The notes: generated by a model from the sequence alone, not told the origin. Positions 15,676-24,561 are shown, numbered from the stretch's first letter. The stretch is DNA of 64,000 nucleotides from Caldimonas thermodepolymerans (GCF_015476235.1 NZ_CP064338.1:744001-808000), one strand, 5' to 3'. A program made the numbers and translations.

Positions 15676-18162
15676 TCAGGCCTTGCTGGTGAGCGCCGCC
15701 AGCTGCTTGCGCGTGCGGGCCACGGCCCGCTCGATCAGGTAGGCCTGCTCGAAGGCGCGGAAGCGGCCCGTCTCGCACAGCTTGGTCAGCATGCGCCCGG
15801 TCATCGAGACGATGCTCTGGTGCTTCTTGCCGTAGCTGAAGATGAAGAAGGTGCGGCCCGGGCTCACCCAGTTCAGGCGCACCTTGCGCCACTCGCCCTC
15901 GACGTGCATCTGGTAGGCCACGCCTGCCTGCACGTACTGCGCCAGCTGTGCGCCGCGGGTGGGCGTCTCCGGGGCCATCTCGGGGCCCAGGCCGTCGAGG
16001 TTGATGTCCAGCTCGCCCGAGGAGGAATCGAGCTGCTCCAGGTCGATGTCGACGTTGCCGTCCCAGTTGATCGCGGCGTCCTCGACCAGTCCCACCTGGG
16101 CCGCTTCTTCGGCCGAGAACCCGGTGTCGGCCTGCTCGGCCAGCGTCGCCGACGGCGGCGCGAGCGGCACGTCCTCGGCCGCAGGCACCACCAGCCGGTC
16201 CAGCGCCTGCAGGTGGGTGTCGAGCTGGCGGTATTCGAAGTCGGTCAGCGGCTGGCCCTTGAGCGACTGTGCATGGCAGGGCAGCAGTTCGCCGAAGAAG
16301 GCCTTCTTGCGCTCCTCGGGCCAGTGGATCAGCGCCAGGCCTTCGTTGAGCGTCTTCATCAGGCCGGGCAGCGCGAGGATGAATTGCTTGCGCTCGGCCG
16401 GCGTGCCCTTGGGCAGGACGCTGAGGATGAGCTGGCGCGGCACGCCGCGCAGGCGCCTGGCGATCTCGGAATCCGCGCCATGGCGCCAGGTCGCCTCGAC
16501 CTGGGCGTGGGTCCAGGTGTCCAGCAGGAAGCGGCGCACGAACTCCGGCGCCAGCGTGACCGACTGCAGCACCGCCTGCATCAGCTCGGCATGGCGCGCC
16601 TGCACGCGCAGCTGGGTTTCCTTCTGCGCCAGCAGCTCGACCGCTTCCGCGTGCGCCTGGGCCTCGTCGCGCGTCTGTTCCTGCACGAAGTTCTCGAGCG
16701 CGCGCAGCTTGCTCTCGTACAGGCTCATCTGGTCGAAGTCGCCGTCGACCACCTGCTGCACCAGCTCGCGCACCAGCTCGAGGAAGCGCTTGCCCGGGCC
16801 CTCGTCGAAATCCTCGAACGCGCAGGCGATCGAGGCCATGCGGTTGACGAAGCGGCGCACCGGGTGGCTGCGCGACGAGAAGAACTGCACGTCCTTGAGC
16901 GCCGCGCGCAGCACCGGCAGCTGCAGCCGCGCGATCTGGCGCGCCATCTGCGGCGGGACCTTGCTGTCCGAGAGGATCTGGTCGAACAGCGAGGCGACGA
17001 TGTCGATCACCATGTGATCGAGCGCGCCGCTGGAAGCGCGGATCAGCTCCTCGCGGTGCGCGCGGATCAGGTTGACCGCCATCAGGCCGCTCAGCCCGCC
17101 GTTGCCGCTCGCCGGGGCGCCGAGCGCGCCGGGGGACGAGTTCGTGCCGGCGCCGGCCAGCGCCTGCGAGGCGCTGGACGACCAGCCGCTGCCGGCGTCC
17201 AGCGTGCCGGGCGAGCTGGCGAGGAAGGCCAGGCGCCGGATCACCTCCAGCATGTGGGCGTCGCTGGCCGTGGTGGGAGGCGCCGCCACCGCCGCGGCGC
17301 TGCCCGGGCCGGTGTTCGGGAACGAGGAGGTCGGTGCGAAGCCGCCGGACAGCAGGCCCGGGCCGCTGCTGCCCAGGCCCGCCGGCACCGAGATGCCGAA
17401 CATCGCGCTGAGCGCTTGCGCGGCATGGTTCGGGTCGGCGGCCGGGGCGCTGGCGGGCGCGCGCGGATGGAGGCCGCCGGGCGCGGTCAGCGGGCCGTGC
17501 ACGGAGGCCGCCGGCGCCGGCGGGGCGGCCCGCACGGTCAGCCCGACCGGCTGGATGCCCTGCGCGACGAAATCGCTGACGATGGCGCTGTAGCAGGGGC
17601 GCATGGCCTTGGCCAGGCTGCGTCCGAGCTCGGACGACAGCGTCTTGCGCACCGCGGTGTCGGTGGTGACCGCCTCGATGGCGCGGAACAGCGCCTTGCC
17701 GAGGATCTCCGGGCGGATCGGGTTGCGCTCCGGGTCGGCGCGGCCGATGCCGAGCAGCGAGCCGATGTAGGCGTCCAGCTCGCGCAGTTCCCACTCGCAC
17801 TCGTGTTCGATCTCCAGGCCGAGCCGGTGGGCGGTGACCTGTTCCTCGACCTCCGAGTCGCCCACCAGGCTGAGCGAGGCCCAGTCGGTGGCCGCCAGCG
17901 GCCGGCTGCCGGTGCGCGGATGCAGCTCCTGCGCCACCTTCTCGTTCAGCACCGTGGCGAACGTCGTGTTGAACACCGGCAGCTTGCGGTGCAGGTCGAA
18001 CTGCGCCGACATGTAGGACTGGCGCTGCGCATTGCTGGTGGCCGACAACGCCAGCATGCCCAGGGCATCGACCAGTCTGCTCGAGGCGGTCGACACCGTG
18101 GACAGGATCTTCTGCACCGCCGACTGCATGGCGGTGTGGAGTCGCGGGTCGGGAAGGCTCAT
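15676..18162 (-). CDS. DUF1631 family protein
   Basis: An 828-residue protein of the DUF1631 family (sometimes labelled thymidine phosphorylase in databases without support). It is soluble, with no signal peptide or membrane helix. The N-terminal 200 and central 350-650 regions are helical; between them, about residues 215-340, lies a low-complexity Ala/Pro/Gly/Ser linker. The C-terminal 90 residues contain WRKVRLNWVSPGRTFFIFSY-type sequence resembling a PilZ-like beta-barrel (inference). The frame is open to 18309, but ATG 18162 has an AGGTGAG site just upstream and begins the conserved part. Function is not established. It follows mscL on the same strand, across a 159-bp gap. Confidence 0.85.
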   Translation of the reverse strand: MSLPDPRLHTAMQSAVQKILSTVSTASSRLVDALGMLALSATSNAQRQSYMSAQFDLHRKLPVFNTTFATVLNEKVAQELHPRTGSRPLAATDWASLSLVGDSEVEEQVTAHRLGLEIEHECEWELRELDAYIGSLLGIGRADPERNPIRPEILGKALFRAIEAVTTDTAVRKTLSSELGRSLAKAMRPCYSAIVSDFVAQGIQPVGLTVRAAPPAPAASVHGPLTAPGGLHPRAPASAPAADPNHAAQALSAMFGISVPAGLGSSGPGLLSGGFAPTSSFPNTGPGSAAAVAAPPTTASDAHMLEVIRRLAFLASSPGTLDAGSGWSSSASQALAGAGTNSSPGALGAPASGNGGLSGLMAVNLIRAHREELIRASSGALDHMVIDIVASLFDQILSDSKVPPQMARQIARLQLPVLRAALKDVQFFSSRSHPVRRFVNRMASIACAFEDFDEGPGKRFLELVRELVQQVVDGDFDQMSLYESKLRALENFVQEQTRDEAQAHAEAVELLAQKETQLRVQARHAELMQAVLQSVTLAPEFVRRFLLDTWTHAQVEATWRHGADSEIARRLRGVPRQLILSVLPKGTPAERKQFILALPGLMKTLNEGLALIHWPEERKKAFFGELLPCHAQSLKGQPLTDFEYRQLDTHLQALDRLVVPAAEDVPLAPPSATLAEQADTGFSAEEAAQVGLVEDAAINWDGNVDIDLEQLDSSSGELDINLDGLGPEMAPETPTRGAQLAQYVQAGVAYQMHVEGEWRKVRLNWVSPGRTFFIFSYGKKHQSIVSMTGRMLTKLCETGRFRAFEQAYLIERAVARTRKQLAALTSKA

Positions 18163-18321
18163 CTCACCTGGCGTCGCAAGGACGGACAGTATGGCCCGAA
18201 AAGTGCTGTGGGCCGACGCGGGCGGACGTGGCGAAGTGCGCAGTTCGCCAACCTTTTCCCGGTCCAAGGCGACGTGGCGGGCAGTCCTCCGCACGGGAGG
18301 TGCCCGCATGGTTACGTGTTG

Positions 18322-18732
18322 TTACTTGCGCAGCGAATCCCGGATCTCGCGCAGCAGCACGACCTCTTCGGGCGGGGCGGCCGGCGCCGGGGGCGGGGCG
18401 GAGCGCTTGAGGCGGTTGATCTGGCGCACCATCACGAAAATGATGAAGGCCAGGATCAGGAAATTGAGCGCGACGGTGATGAAGCTGCCGTAGGCGAACA
18501 CCGCCCCGGCCTGCTTGGCTTCGGCCAGGGTTTCGGCGGTCTGGCCGGCCAGCGGGATGAAGTAATTCGAGAAATCCAGCCCACCAAACAGCTTGCTGAC
18601 CACCGGCATGATGATGTCGTTGACCAGCGCATCGACGATCTTGCCGAAGGCGCCGCCGATGATCACGCCGACGGCGAGATCGATCACGTTGCCTTTGACG
18701 GCGAATTCCTTGAATTCGGACATGAAACTCAT
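18322..18732 (-). CDS. mscL: Large-conductance mechanosensitive channel MscL
   Basis: A 136-residue inner-membrane channel subunit that forms a pentamer opening under membrane tension during hypo-osmotic shock. The N-terminal amphipathic segment [17 protein letters not shown] is followed by TM1 (about residues 17-45, [13 protein letters not shown]), a periplasmic loop and TM2 (about 78-102, [19 protein letters not shown]), then a charged C-terminal helix RQINRLKR. Length matches the family. ATG 18732 has AGGAG six nt upstream and is preferred over an in-frame ATG at 18723. Confidence 0.96.
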   Translation of the reverse strand: MSFMSEFKEFAVKGNVIDLAVGVIIGGAFGKIVDALVNDIIMPVVSKLFGGLDFSNYFIPLAGQTAETLAEAKQAGAVFAYGSFITVALNFLILAFIIFVMVRQINRLKRSAPPPAPAAPPEEVVLLREIRDSLRK

Positions 18733-18918
18733 GAGGGGCTCCTGGTTAGCGTAGGGTGCGTTGCCGCGGCGGCTGCGCGCGGCCCGGCGAGAGTATTGCC
18801 GAGCCCTTGCCCTTGCTCAAGCGCTGCGCGGGCCGGGAATGCGCCGCAGGGCGCCGGTTCGCGCCTGTCGAGCGCAGATCGCACCACGTGGCACTGGTTT
18901 CGCGTTGCGCCCGTGGGC

Positions 18919-18924
18919 TAGAAT
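18919..18924 (+). promoter_or_regulatory. -10-like element before petA
   Basis: TAGAAT 48 nt before the petA ATG, one of a series of similar hexamers before operons in this window. No good -35 is seen. The rest of the 234-bp gap to mscL shows nothing else distinctive. Confidence 0.4.
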
Positions 18925-18966
18925 TAAGGGTTGCCCTAATCGTAGAAGAGCTTTCCGAGGATCCCC

Positions 18967-19563
18967 ATGAGTGACCAGCAAGTGGACAAAGGCCGCCGCA
19001 CGTGGGTAGCCATTGCCTGTGGCGCGGGTGCCGTCGGCGGCGTGGCCACCGCAGTTCCCTTTGTCAGCAGCTTCCAGCCTTCGGAGAAGGCCCGGGCCGC
19101 CGGTGCGGCGGTGGAAGTCGACATCAGCTCGCTGCAGCCGGGCGAGAAGATGACGGTGGAATGGCGCGGCAAACCCGTGTGGATCATCCGCCGCACGCCC
19201 GAGCAGCTGGAGGCCCTCAAGAAGCTCGACGACCAGCTGGCCGATCCCAATTCCGATCGCAAGCAGTACCCGACGCCCGAGTACGCGAAGAACCAGTACC
19301 GCTCGATCAAGCCCGAGATCTTCGTCGGCGTGGGCATCTGCTCCCACCTCGGTTGCTCTCCCGTCGACAAGTTCACCCCCGGCGCGCAGCCCTCGCTGCC
19401 TGACGACTGGCCGGGCGGCTTCCTCTGCCCCTGCCACGGCTCGACCTTCGACCTGGCCGGCCGTGTCTTCAAGAACAAGCCTGCGCCGGACAACCTGGAA
19501 GTGCCGCCGCACATGTATCTCTCCGACACCGTGCTGCTGATCGGCGAGGACAAGAAGGCCTGA
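18967..19563 (+). CDS. petA: Ubiquinol-cytochrome c reductase Rieske iron-sulfur subunit
   Basis: A 198-residue Rieske protein of the cytochrome bc1 complex. An N-terminal twin-arginine-like start (KGRRTWVAIACG) leads into the single membrane anchor (about residues 12-35). The [2Fe-2S] cluster motifs are C-x-H-x-G-C (CSHLGC, about residues 125-130) and C-x-C-H-G-S (CPCHGS, about 155-160). It transfers electrons from ubiquinol at the Qo site to cytochrome c1. A GAGGA site precedes the ATG. First gene of petABC, with the usual order and short gaps. Confidence 0.97.
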   Translation: MSDQQVDKGRRTWVAIACGAGAVGGVATAVPFVSSFQPSEKARAAGAAVEVDISSLQPGEKMTVEWRGKPVWIIRRTPEQLEALKKLDDQLADPNSDRKQYPTPEYAKNQYRSIKPEIFVGVGICSHLGCSPVDKFTPGAQPSLPDDWPGGFLCPCHGSTFDLAGRVFKNKPAPDNLEVPPHMYLSDTVLLIGEDKKA

Positions 19564-19592
19564 AGGGCCGCAGAGTATTGAGGTGACACTCC

Positions 19593-20993
19593 ATGGCTGA
19601 ATTCAAAGAAGTCCCCGCCGACGCGCCCGCCGCGCAAAAGCTGCTCAACTGGATCGACAACCGCTTCCCGCTGAGCAAGCTCTACAACGAGCACATGGGC
19701 CAGTACTACGCGCCCAAGAACTTCAACTTCTGGTACATCTTCGGCTCGCTGGCCCTGGTCGTGCTGGTCATCCAGATCGTGACCGGCATCTTCCTCGTGA
19801 TGCACTACAAGCCGGACGCCAACCTCGCGTTCGCGTCGGTCGAGTACATCATGCGTGACGTGCCCTGGGGCTGGCTGATCCGCTACATGCACTCCACCGG
19901 GGCGTCGGCGTTCTTCGTCGTCGTCTACCTGCACATGTTCCGCGGCCTGCTCTACGGCTCGTACCGCAAGCCGCGCGAGCTGGTGTGGATCTTCGGCTGC
20001 CTGATCTTCCTGTGCCTGATGGCCGAGGCCTTCTTCGGCTACCTGCTGCCGTGGGGCCAGATGTCCTACTGGGGCGCCCAGGTGATCGTGAACCTGTTCG
20101 CCGCCGTGCCGTTCATCGGTCCGGACCTGGCGCTGCTGATCCGCGGTGACTACGTCGTCTCCGACGCCACGCTGAACCGCTTCTTCAGCTTCCACGTGAT
20201 CGCGATCCCGCTGGTGCTGCTGGGCCTGGTGGTGGCGCACATCATCGCGCTGCACGAAGTCGGCTCGAACAACCCGGACGGCGTCGAGATCAAGGAGCAC
20301 AAGGATGCCAGCGGCCGCCCGCTGGACGGCATCCCGTTCCACCCGTACTACACGGTGCACGACATCTTCGGCCTGTCGATCTTCCTGATCGTCTTCTCGG
20401 CCATCGTGTTCTTCGCTCCCGAGTTCGGCGGCTACTTCCTGGAGTACAACAACTTCATCCCGGCCGACCCGCTGAAGACCCCGCCGCACATCGCGCCGGT
20501 GTGGTACTTCACGCCGTTCTACTCGATGCTGCGTGCCACGACCGACCAGATGGTCAACGTGCTGCTGGTCGTGCTGGCGCTGGCGGCCATCCTGGCCGTG
20601 CTCAAGGGTGGCTTCGGTGCCAAGGGCAAGCTGGGCATCGTGGTCGGTGCCGTGATCGCCGCCTTCCTGCTGAAGGTGTTCGACGCCAAGTTCTGGGGCG
20701 TGGTCGTGATGGGCGGTGCGGTCATCATCCTGTTCTTCCTGCCCTGGCTGGACCGCAGCCCGGTCAAGTCGATCCGCTACCGTCCCGGCTGGCACACCTG
20801 GCTGTACGCCGTGTTCGTGATCTTCTTCTTCGTGCTGGGCTATCTCGGCATCCAGCCGCCGTCGCCGGTCGGTGAAAAGATTTCCCAGATCGGTACGCTG
20901 TTCTACTTCGGTTTCTTCCTGCTGATGCCGTGGTGGAGCCGCCTGGGCACCTTCAAGCCGGTGCCGCAGCGTGTGGTCTTTGCAGCCCACTGA
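19593..20993 (+). CDS. petB: Ubiquinol-cytochrome c reductase cytochrome b
   Basis: A 466-residue integral membrane cytochrome b, slightly long for the family because of a C-terminal extension of extra helices. Eight or more membrane segments are predicted. Conserved features include the two pairs of haem histidines in helices B and D (RYMHSTGAS and SFHVIAIP regions), the GYLLPWGQMSYWGA block and the Qo-site PEWY-equivalent, here APVWYFTPFY (the Glu is replaced: PVWY). It oxidises ubiquinol and carries the low- and high-potential haems b. It sits 29 bp after petA and 21 bp before petC. Confidence 0.96.
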   Translation: MAEFKEVPADAPAAQKLLNWIDNRFPLSKLYNEHMGQYYAPKNFNFWYIFGSLALVVLVIQIVTGIFLVMHYKPDANLAFASVEYIMRDVPWGWLIRYMHSTGASAFFVVVYLHMFRGLLYGSYRKPRELVWIFGCLIFLCLMAEAFFGYLLPWGQMSYWGAQVIVNLFAAVPFIGPDLALLIRGDYVVSDATLNRFFSFHVIAIPLVLLGLVVAHIIALHEVGSNNPDGVEIKEHKDASGRPLDGIPFHPYYTVHDIFGLSIFLIVFSAIVFFAPEFGGYFLEYNNFIPADPLKTPPHIAPVWYFTPFYSMLRATTDQMVNVLLVVLALAAILAVLKGGFGAKGKLGIVVGAVIAAFLLKVFDAKFWGVVVMGGAVIILFFLPWLDRSPVKSIRYRPGWHTWLYAVFVIFFFVLGYLGIQPPSPVGEKISQIGTLFYFGFFLLMPWWSRLGTFKPVPQRVVFAAH

Positions 20994-21014
20994 GCCCCGC
21001 CGGAGTCAACCACG

Positions 21015-21791
21015 ATGAAAAAACTGATTCTTACCCTGGTGGCCACCTTCGGCCTGGTGTTGGGTGCTGCCCCCGCGCACGCGGCCGAGGGCGGCATTGC
21101 CTGGGACAAGTTCCCGGCCGATCGCGTGACGGACATCGCGGCGCTGCAGAACGGCGCCAAGCTGTTCGTCAACTACTGCCTGAATTGCCACTCGGCGGCC
21201 TTCATGCGCTTCAACCGCATGCGCGACATCGGCCTGACCGAGCAGCAGATCAAGGACAACCTGATGTTCACCACCGACAAGGTCGGCGAGACCATGAAGG
21301 TGGCGATGGACCCGAAGCAGGCCAAGGAATGGTTCGGCGCCACCCCGCCGGACCTGACCGTGATCGCGCGCTCGCGCGCCTCGCACAGCGGCACGGGCGC
21401 GGACTACCTCTACACCTACCTGCGCACCTACTACCGCGACGACACCAAGGCCACCGGCTGGAACAACCTGGCGTTCCCGAGCGTGGGCATGCCGCACGTG
21501 ATGTGGGAGCTGCAGGGCCAGCGCGTGGCGAAGTTCGAGGAAGTCACCGATCCGCATGATCCGAGCAAGGTGACCCATGTGTTCGCCGGCTTCGAGCAGG
21601 TCACCCCGGGCAAGCTGACGCCCCAGGAATACGACAGCGCCGTGGCCGACCTGGTGGCGTTCCTGCAGTGGATGGGCGAGCCCGTGCAGAAGGAGCGGGT
21701 CCGCCTTGGCGTGTGGGTGCTCATCTTCCTGTCCCTGTTCACCGTCATCGCCTGGCGCCTGAACGCTGCGTACTGGAAAGACGTGAAGTGA
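21015..21791 (+). CDS. petC: Ubiquinol-cytochrome c reductase cytochrome c1
   Basis: A 258-residue cytochrome c1 with a cleavable signal peptide (about 23 residues, ending Ala-His-Ala). The covalent haem motif is CLNCH near residues 55-59, and a Met ligand region follows in SVGMPHVMWE. A C-terminal membrane anchor (LGVWVLIFLSLFTVIAWRL) holds the haem domain in the periplasm. It passes electrons from the Rieske centre to soluble or membrane cytochromes c. Last gene of petABC; a terminator hairpin follows at 21838. Confidence 0.96.
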   Translation: MKKLILTLVATFGLVLGAAPAHAAEGGIAWDKFPADRVTDIAALQNGAKLFVNYCLNCHSAAFMRFNRMRDIGLTEQQIKDNLMFTTDKVGETMKVAMDPKQAKEWFGATPPDLTVIARSRASHSGTGADYLYTYLRTYYRDDTKATGWNNLAFPSVGMPHVMWELQGQRVAKFEEVTDPHDPSKVTHVFAGFEQVTPGKLTPQEYDSAVADLVAFLQWMGEPVQKERVRLGVWVLIFLSLFTVIAWRLNAAYWKDVK

Positions 21792-21837
21792 TCCGGCGCA
21801 GCGCTGCCGGCGTGACGCCCCAGGCGCTGCATCGATC

Positions 21838-21878
21838 GGAGTGGGTGGCCCGAGGGGTGCCCACTCCGTTTGTATTTG
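21838..21878 (+). terminator. Probable intrinsic terminator of petABC
   Basis: GGAGTGGG (21838-21845) pairs with CCCACTCC (21860-21867), followed by an imperfect T-rich tail (GTTTGTATTTG). It lies between petC and sspA. Confidence 0.65.
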
Positions 21879-21924
21879 TCAGGGCGCGCTGCCCTCAACC
21901 TCGACAATCAAGGAGCACGCCATC

Positions 21925-22536
21925 ATGATGGTGCTTTACTCCGGAACCACCTGTCCGTATTCCCACCGTTGTCGCTTCGTCCTGTTCGAGAAGGGCATGG
22001 ACTTCGAGATCCGCGACGTGGATCTGTTCGCCAAGCCCGAAGACATCGCGTTGATGAATCCGTACAACGAGGTCCCGATCCTCGTCGAGCGCGACCTCAT
22101 CCTGTACGAGTCGAACATCATCAACGAGTACATCGACGAGCGCTTCCCGCATCCGCAGCTGATGCCGGGGGATCCGGTGGCCCGGGCCCGCGTGCGCCTG
22201 TTCCTGCTGAACTTCGAGAAGGAACTGTTCACCCACGTCAACGTGCTCGAGTCGCGCGGCGTCAAGCCGAGCGACAAGCAGCTCGAGAAGGCGCGCTCCC
22301 AGATCCGCGACCGCCTGACCCAGCTGGCGCCGATCTTCCTGAAGAACAAGTACATGCTGGGCGAGGATTTCTCGATGCTGGACGTGGCGATTGCCCCGCT
22401 GCTGTGGCGCCTGGACTACTATGGCATCGAGTTGTCCAAGAACGCCGCCCCGCTGCTGAAGTACGCCGAGCGCATCTTCTCGCGGCCGGCCTACATCGAG
22501 GCGCTGACGCCTTCCGAGAAGGTGATGCGCAAGTGA
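21925..22536 (+). CDS. sspA: Stringent starvation protein A
   Basis: A 203-residue GST-fold protein matching SspA, an RNA-polymerase-associated regulator of stationary-phase and acid-stress transcription. The thioredoxin-like N-terminal domain (about 1-80; TTCPYSHRCRFVL, then NEVPILV and YESNIINEYIDE) is followed by the all-helical C-terminal domain. The frame is open upstream to 21841, but ATG 21925, preceded by AAGGAG, gives the family start. It sits downstream of petABC and 10 bp before sspB, the order seen across beta- and gamma-proteobacteria. Confidence 0.95.
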   Translation: MMVLYSGTTCPYSHRCRFVLFEKGMDFEIRDVDLFAKPEDIALMNPYNEVPILVERDLILYESNIINEYIDERFPHPQLMPGDPVARARVRLFLLNFEKELFTHVNVLESRGVKPSDKQLEKARSQIRDRLTQLAPIFLKNKYMLGEDFSMLDVAIAPLLWRLDYYGIELSKNAAPLLKYAERIFSRPAYIEALTPSEKVMRK

Positions 22537-22546
22537 TCCGCCAACC

Positions 22547-23071
22547 ATGACGAAGCTCCAATCGACCGGCAGCGCAGGCAGTTCGACCCGGCCCTACCTG
22601 ATCCGGGCGCTGCATGACTGGTGCACCGACAACGGCTACACGCCGTACCTGGCCGTGTACGTCGACCGCTCGGTGCAGGTGCCGATGGAGTACGTCAAGA
22701 ACAACGAGATCGTCCTCAACGTCAGCTTCGAGGCCACCAGCGGGCTGCAGCTGGGCAACGAGTTCATCGAGTTCCGCGCCCGCTTCGGAGGCGTGCCGCG
22801 CGACATCGTCGTGCCGGTCGACCACGTGATCGCGATCTACGCCCGCGAGAACGGCCAGGGCATGGCCTTCCCGGTGCCGGCCGCCGCCGAGCCGGCCGAC
22901 GAGGCCGAGTCGCCCGCCCCGGCCGAGGCGGGCGGCCCCGGCCTGAAGCTCGCCCCGACCGCGGGCGACGGCCCGTCGCCGGCATCGCCCGCCGAGGAGG
23001 GCGACACGCCGCCGCCCGAGCCGCCCACCCCGACCCCCGGGGCGCGGCCCTCGCTGAAGCGGGTCAAGTAG
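22547..23071 (+). CDS. sspB: ClpXP protease specificity-enhancing factor SspB
   Basis: A 174-residue adaptor that brings ssrA-tagged and some other proteins to ClpXP. The folded substrate-binding domain covers about residues 12-115 (RPYLIRALHDWCTDNGYTPY; NVSFEATSGLQLGNEFIEF). A long Ala/Pro/Glu-rich unstructured linker then leads to the extreme C-terminal RPSLKRVK, which resembles the short ClpX-binding (XB) motif. This arrangement is diagnostic for SspB. It lies 10 bp after sspA, so the two are co-transcribed. Confidence 0.94.
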   Translation: MTKLQSTGSAGSSTRPYLIRALHDWCTDNGYTPYLAVYVDRSVQVPMEYVKNNEIVLNVSFEATSGLQLGNEFIEFRARFGGVPRDIVVPVDHVIAIYARENGQGMAFPVPAAAEPADEAESPAPAEAGGPGLKLAPTAGDGPSPASPAEEGDTPPPEPPTPTPGARPSLKRVK

Positions 23072-23074
23072 AAT
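23069..23074 (+). promoter_or_regulatory. -10-like element before tRNA-Thr
   Basis: TAGAAT followed by the GC-rich discriminator CGCGGCG lies 39 nt before the tRNA and overlaps the sspB stop. GC-rich discriminators are typical of stringently controlled stable-RNA promoters. No clear -35. Confidence 0.4.
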
Positions 23075-23113
23075 CGCGGCGTTCCTTTCTTCGGTGTCCG
23101 CGCCGACAAGCCT

Positions 23114-23189
23114 GCCGGCTTAGCTCAGTTGGTAGAGCAACCGCCTTGTAAGCGGTAGGTCATCCGTTCGAGTCGGATAGCCGGCACCA
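23114..23189 (+). tRNA. tRNA-Thr (TGT anticodon)
   Basis: A 76-nt cloverleaf with 7-bp acceptor stem GCCGGCT/AGCCGGC, the D-arm GCTC...GAGC, anticodon stem ACCGC/GCGGT with loop CTTGTAA (anticodon TGT, reads ACA), T-arm with GTTCGAGTC and an encoded 3' CCA at 23187-23189. Confidence 0.96.
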
Positions 23190-23257
23190 CCGACCATCCC
23201 CTATCCCTTGGGCGTGAAACCTTACCGGTTCGCCCGCCGGCGTGACCCCTTTGCGGT

Positions 23258-23563
23258 TCAGCCGGATTGAACCTTCACCCTGATCGCGCTAACCTGCCAG
23301 CCTCGCTGGCGCAAGGCTTCCTCGAGGCGTGGTTGCAGCTGCCGCAGTTTGGCGGCCGCGGCCCCGTTCGGAGCCAGCAGGGACCATCCCTGCTCGTCCA
23401 CAGGCCCGGGTTTGACATGGGCAGCCAGCGCGGGAGGGAGCAAGGGTCGAACCACTTCGAATCGGGCGCTGGACTCGCGCATGAGCTGCTGCAGCCGTGC
23501 CAGTCCGGCATGGCGGTCCAGGGCTTCCTGGATCGGCAAGGTGTGCGGTGCGCGCTGGTTCAT
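23258..23563 (-). CDS. DciA-like protein (DUF721)
   Basis: A 101-residue protein fitting the DUF721/DciA family, the ancestral helicase-operator that assists loading of the replicative helicase DnaB in bacteria lacking DnaC. Visible features are the helical N-terminal part (LPIQEALDRHAGLARLQQLM), a central LPPALAAHVKPG segment and a C-terminal KLRQLQPRLEEALRQRGW block like the DciA KH-type fold. Position is also typical: DUF721, LytM peptidase, secA. The start at 23563 lies only 15 bp from the divergent peptidase start, so its promoter must overlap that gene. The assignment is moderately sure because the family is small and variable. Confidence 0.78.
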   Translation of the reverse strand: MNQRAPHTLPIQEALDRHAGLARLQQLMRESSARFEVVRPLLPPALAAHVKPGPVDEQGWSLLAPNGAAAAKLRQLQPRLEEALRQRGWQVSAIRVKVQSG

Positions 23564-23578
23564 GCAAGGAGTGTAGCG

Positions 23579-24559
23579 ATGCAGATCATGATCACCCACG
23601 GGCGCCTGGCGAAAACCCATGTGCTGCAGCTCGGACGCTGGCAGCTGCTGGGCCTGGCGCTGGGCCTGCTCGCCGGCATGCTGGTGCTGTCCGGGGTGGT
23701 CTACCACCTGATCTTCGTGAAGGCCGCGCGCGAGGGCTGGCCGGTGGTCAGCCAGGTGGTCAAGCTGGTCGTCAAGGACGAGTTCGCGCAGCGTGACCGC
23801 TACATGCGCGAGAACCTCGAGGCGATGGCCCGCCGCGTCGGCGAGATGCAGGCCCGGCTGGTGCAGCTCGAGGCCATGGGCGAGCGGGTCTCGGGGCTGG
23901 CCGGGCTCAAGCCCGAGGAGATCAAGCTCAGCGAGAAGCAGCCCGGCGGCCAGGGGGGGCCGTTCGTGCCGATGCTCCCGCCCGAGCAGCCGACCGTGCA
24001 GGACATCCTCCAGGCCATCGACTGGCTGGACGAGCTGACCGCGCACCGGGCCGACGTGTTCACGCTGATCGAGTCGCGCCTGTTCGAGGAGCAGATGCAG
24101 GCGCTGATGGTGCCCAGCACGAAGCCGGTCGACGGGCCGACCAGCTCGGCCTTCGGCTTCCGTTCCGACCCGTTCACCGGCCGCAGCGCGCTGCACACCG
24201 GCCTGGATTTCCCCGCGGCGCCCGGCACGCCGATCAAGGCCGCGGCCGGCGGCGTGGTGATCGCCGCCGAACACCACCCGGCCTACGGCCAGATGATCGA
24301 CGTGGACCACGGCAACGGGCTGGTGACCCGCTACGCCCATGCCTCGAAGCTGCTCGTGCAGCGCGGCGACATCGTCAAGCGCGGCCAGGTCATCGCCCAG
24401 GTGGGTTCCACCGGCCGGTCCACCGGCCCGCACCTGCACTTCGAGGTGCTGATGAACGGCGTGCACCAGAACCCGGCCAAGTTCCTGGCTGGCGACGGGC
24501 GCACCCCGCAGCGCCGCGTGGCCGGGGCGGCCCGCACGGCCGGCACCCACGCCCATTGA
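23579..24559 (+). CDS. M23 (LytM) family peptidoglycan endopeptidase, membrane-anchored
   Basis: A 326-residue protein with one N-terminal membrane helix (about residues 22-45), a coiled-coil-like region (about 60-105) and a C-terminal LytM domain (about 190-300). The M23 zinc motifs are present: H-x3-D (HTGLD) and H-x-H (HLHFE), so it should be an active peptidoglycan cross-link hydrolase facing the periplasm, not a degenerate EnvC-like activator. The reading frame is open from 23267, but ATG 23579 has a GGAG site and begins the natural membrane anchor. It lies upstream of secA, as in many beta-proteobacteria. Confidence 0.9.
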   Translation: MQIMITHGRLAKTHVLQLGRWQLLGLALGLLAGMLVLSGVVYHLIFVKAAREGWPVVSQVVKLVVKDEFAQRDRYMRENLEAMARRVGEMQARLVQLEAMGERVSGLAGLKPEEIKLSEKQPGGQGGPFVPMLPPEQPTVQDILQAIDWLDELTAHRADVFTLIESRLFEEQMQALMVPSTKPVDGPTSSAFGFRSDPFTGRSALHTGLDFPAAPGTPIKAAAGGVVIAAEHHPAYGQMIDVDHGNGLVTRYAHASKLLVQRGDIVKRGQVIAQVGSTGRSTGPHLHFEVLMNGVHQNPAKFLAGDGRTPQRRVAGAARTAGTHAH

Positions 24560-24561
24560 CC

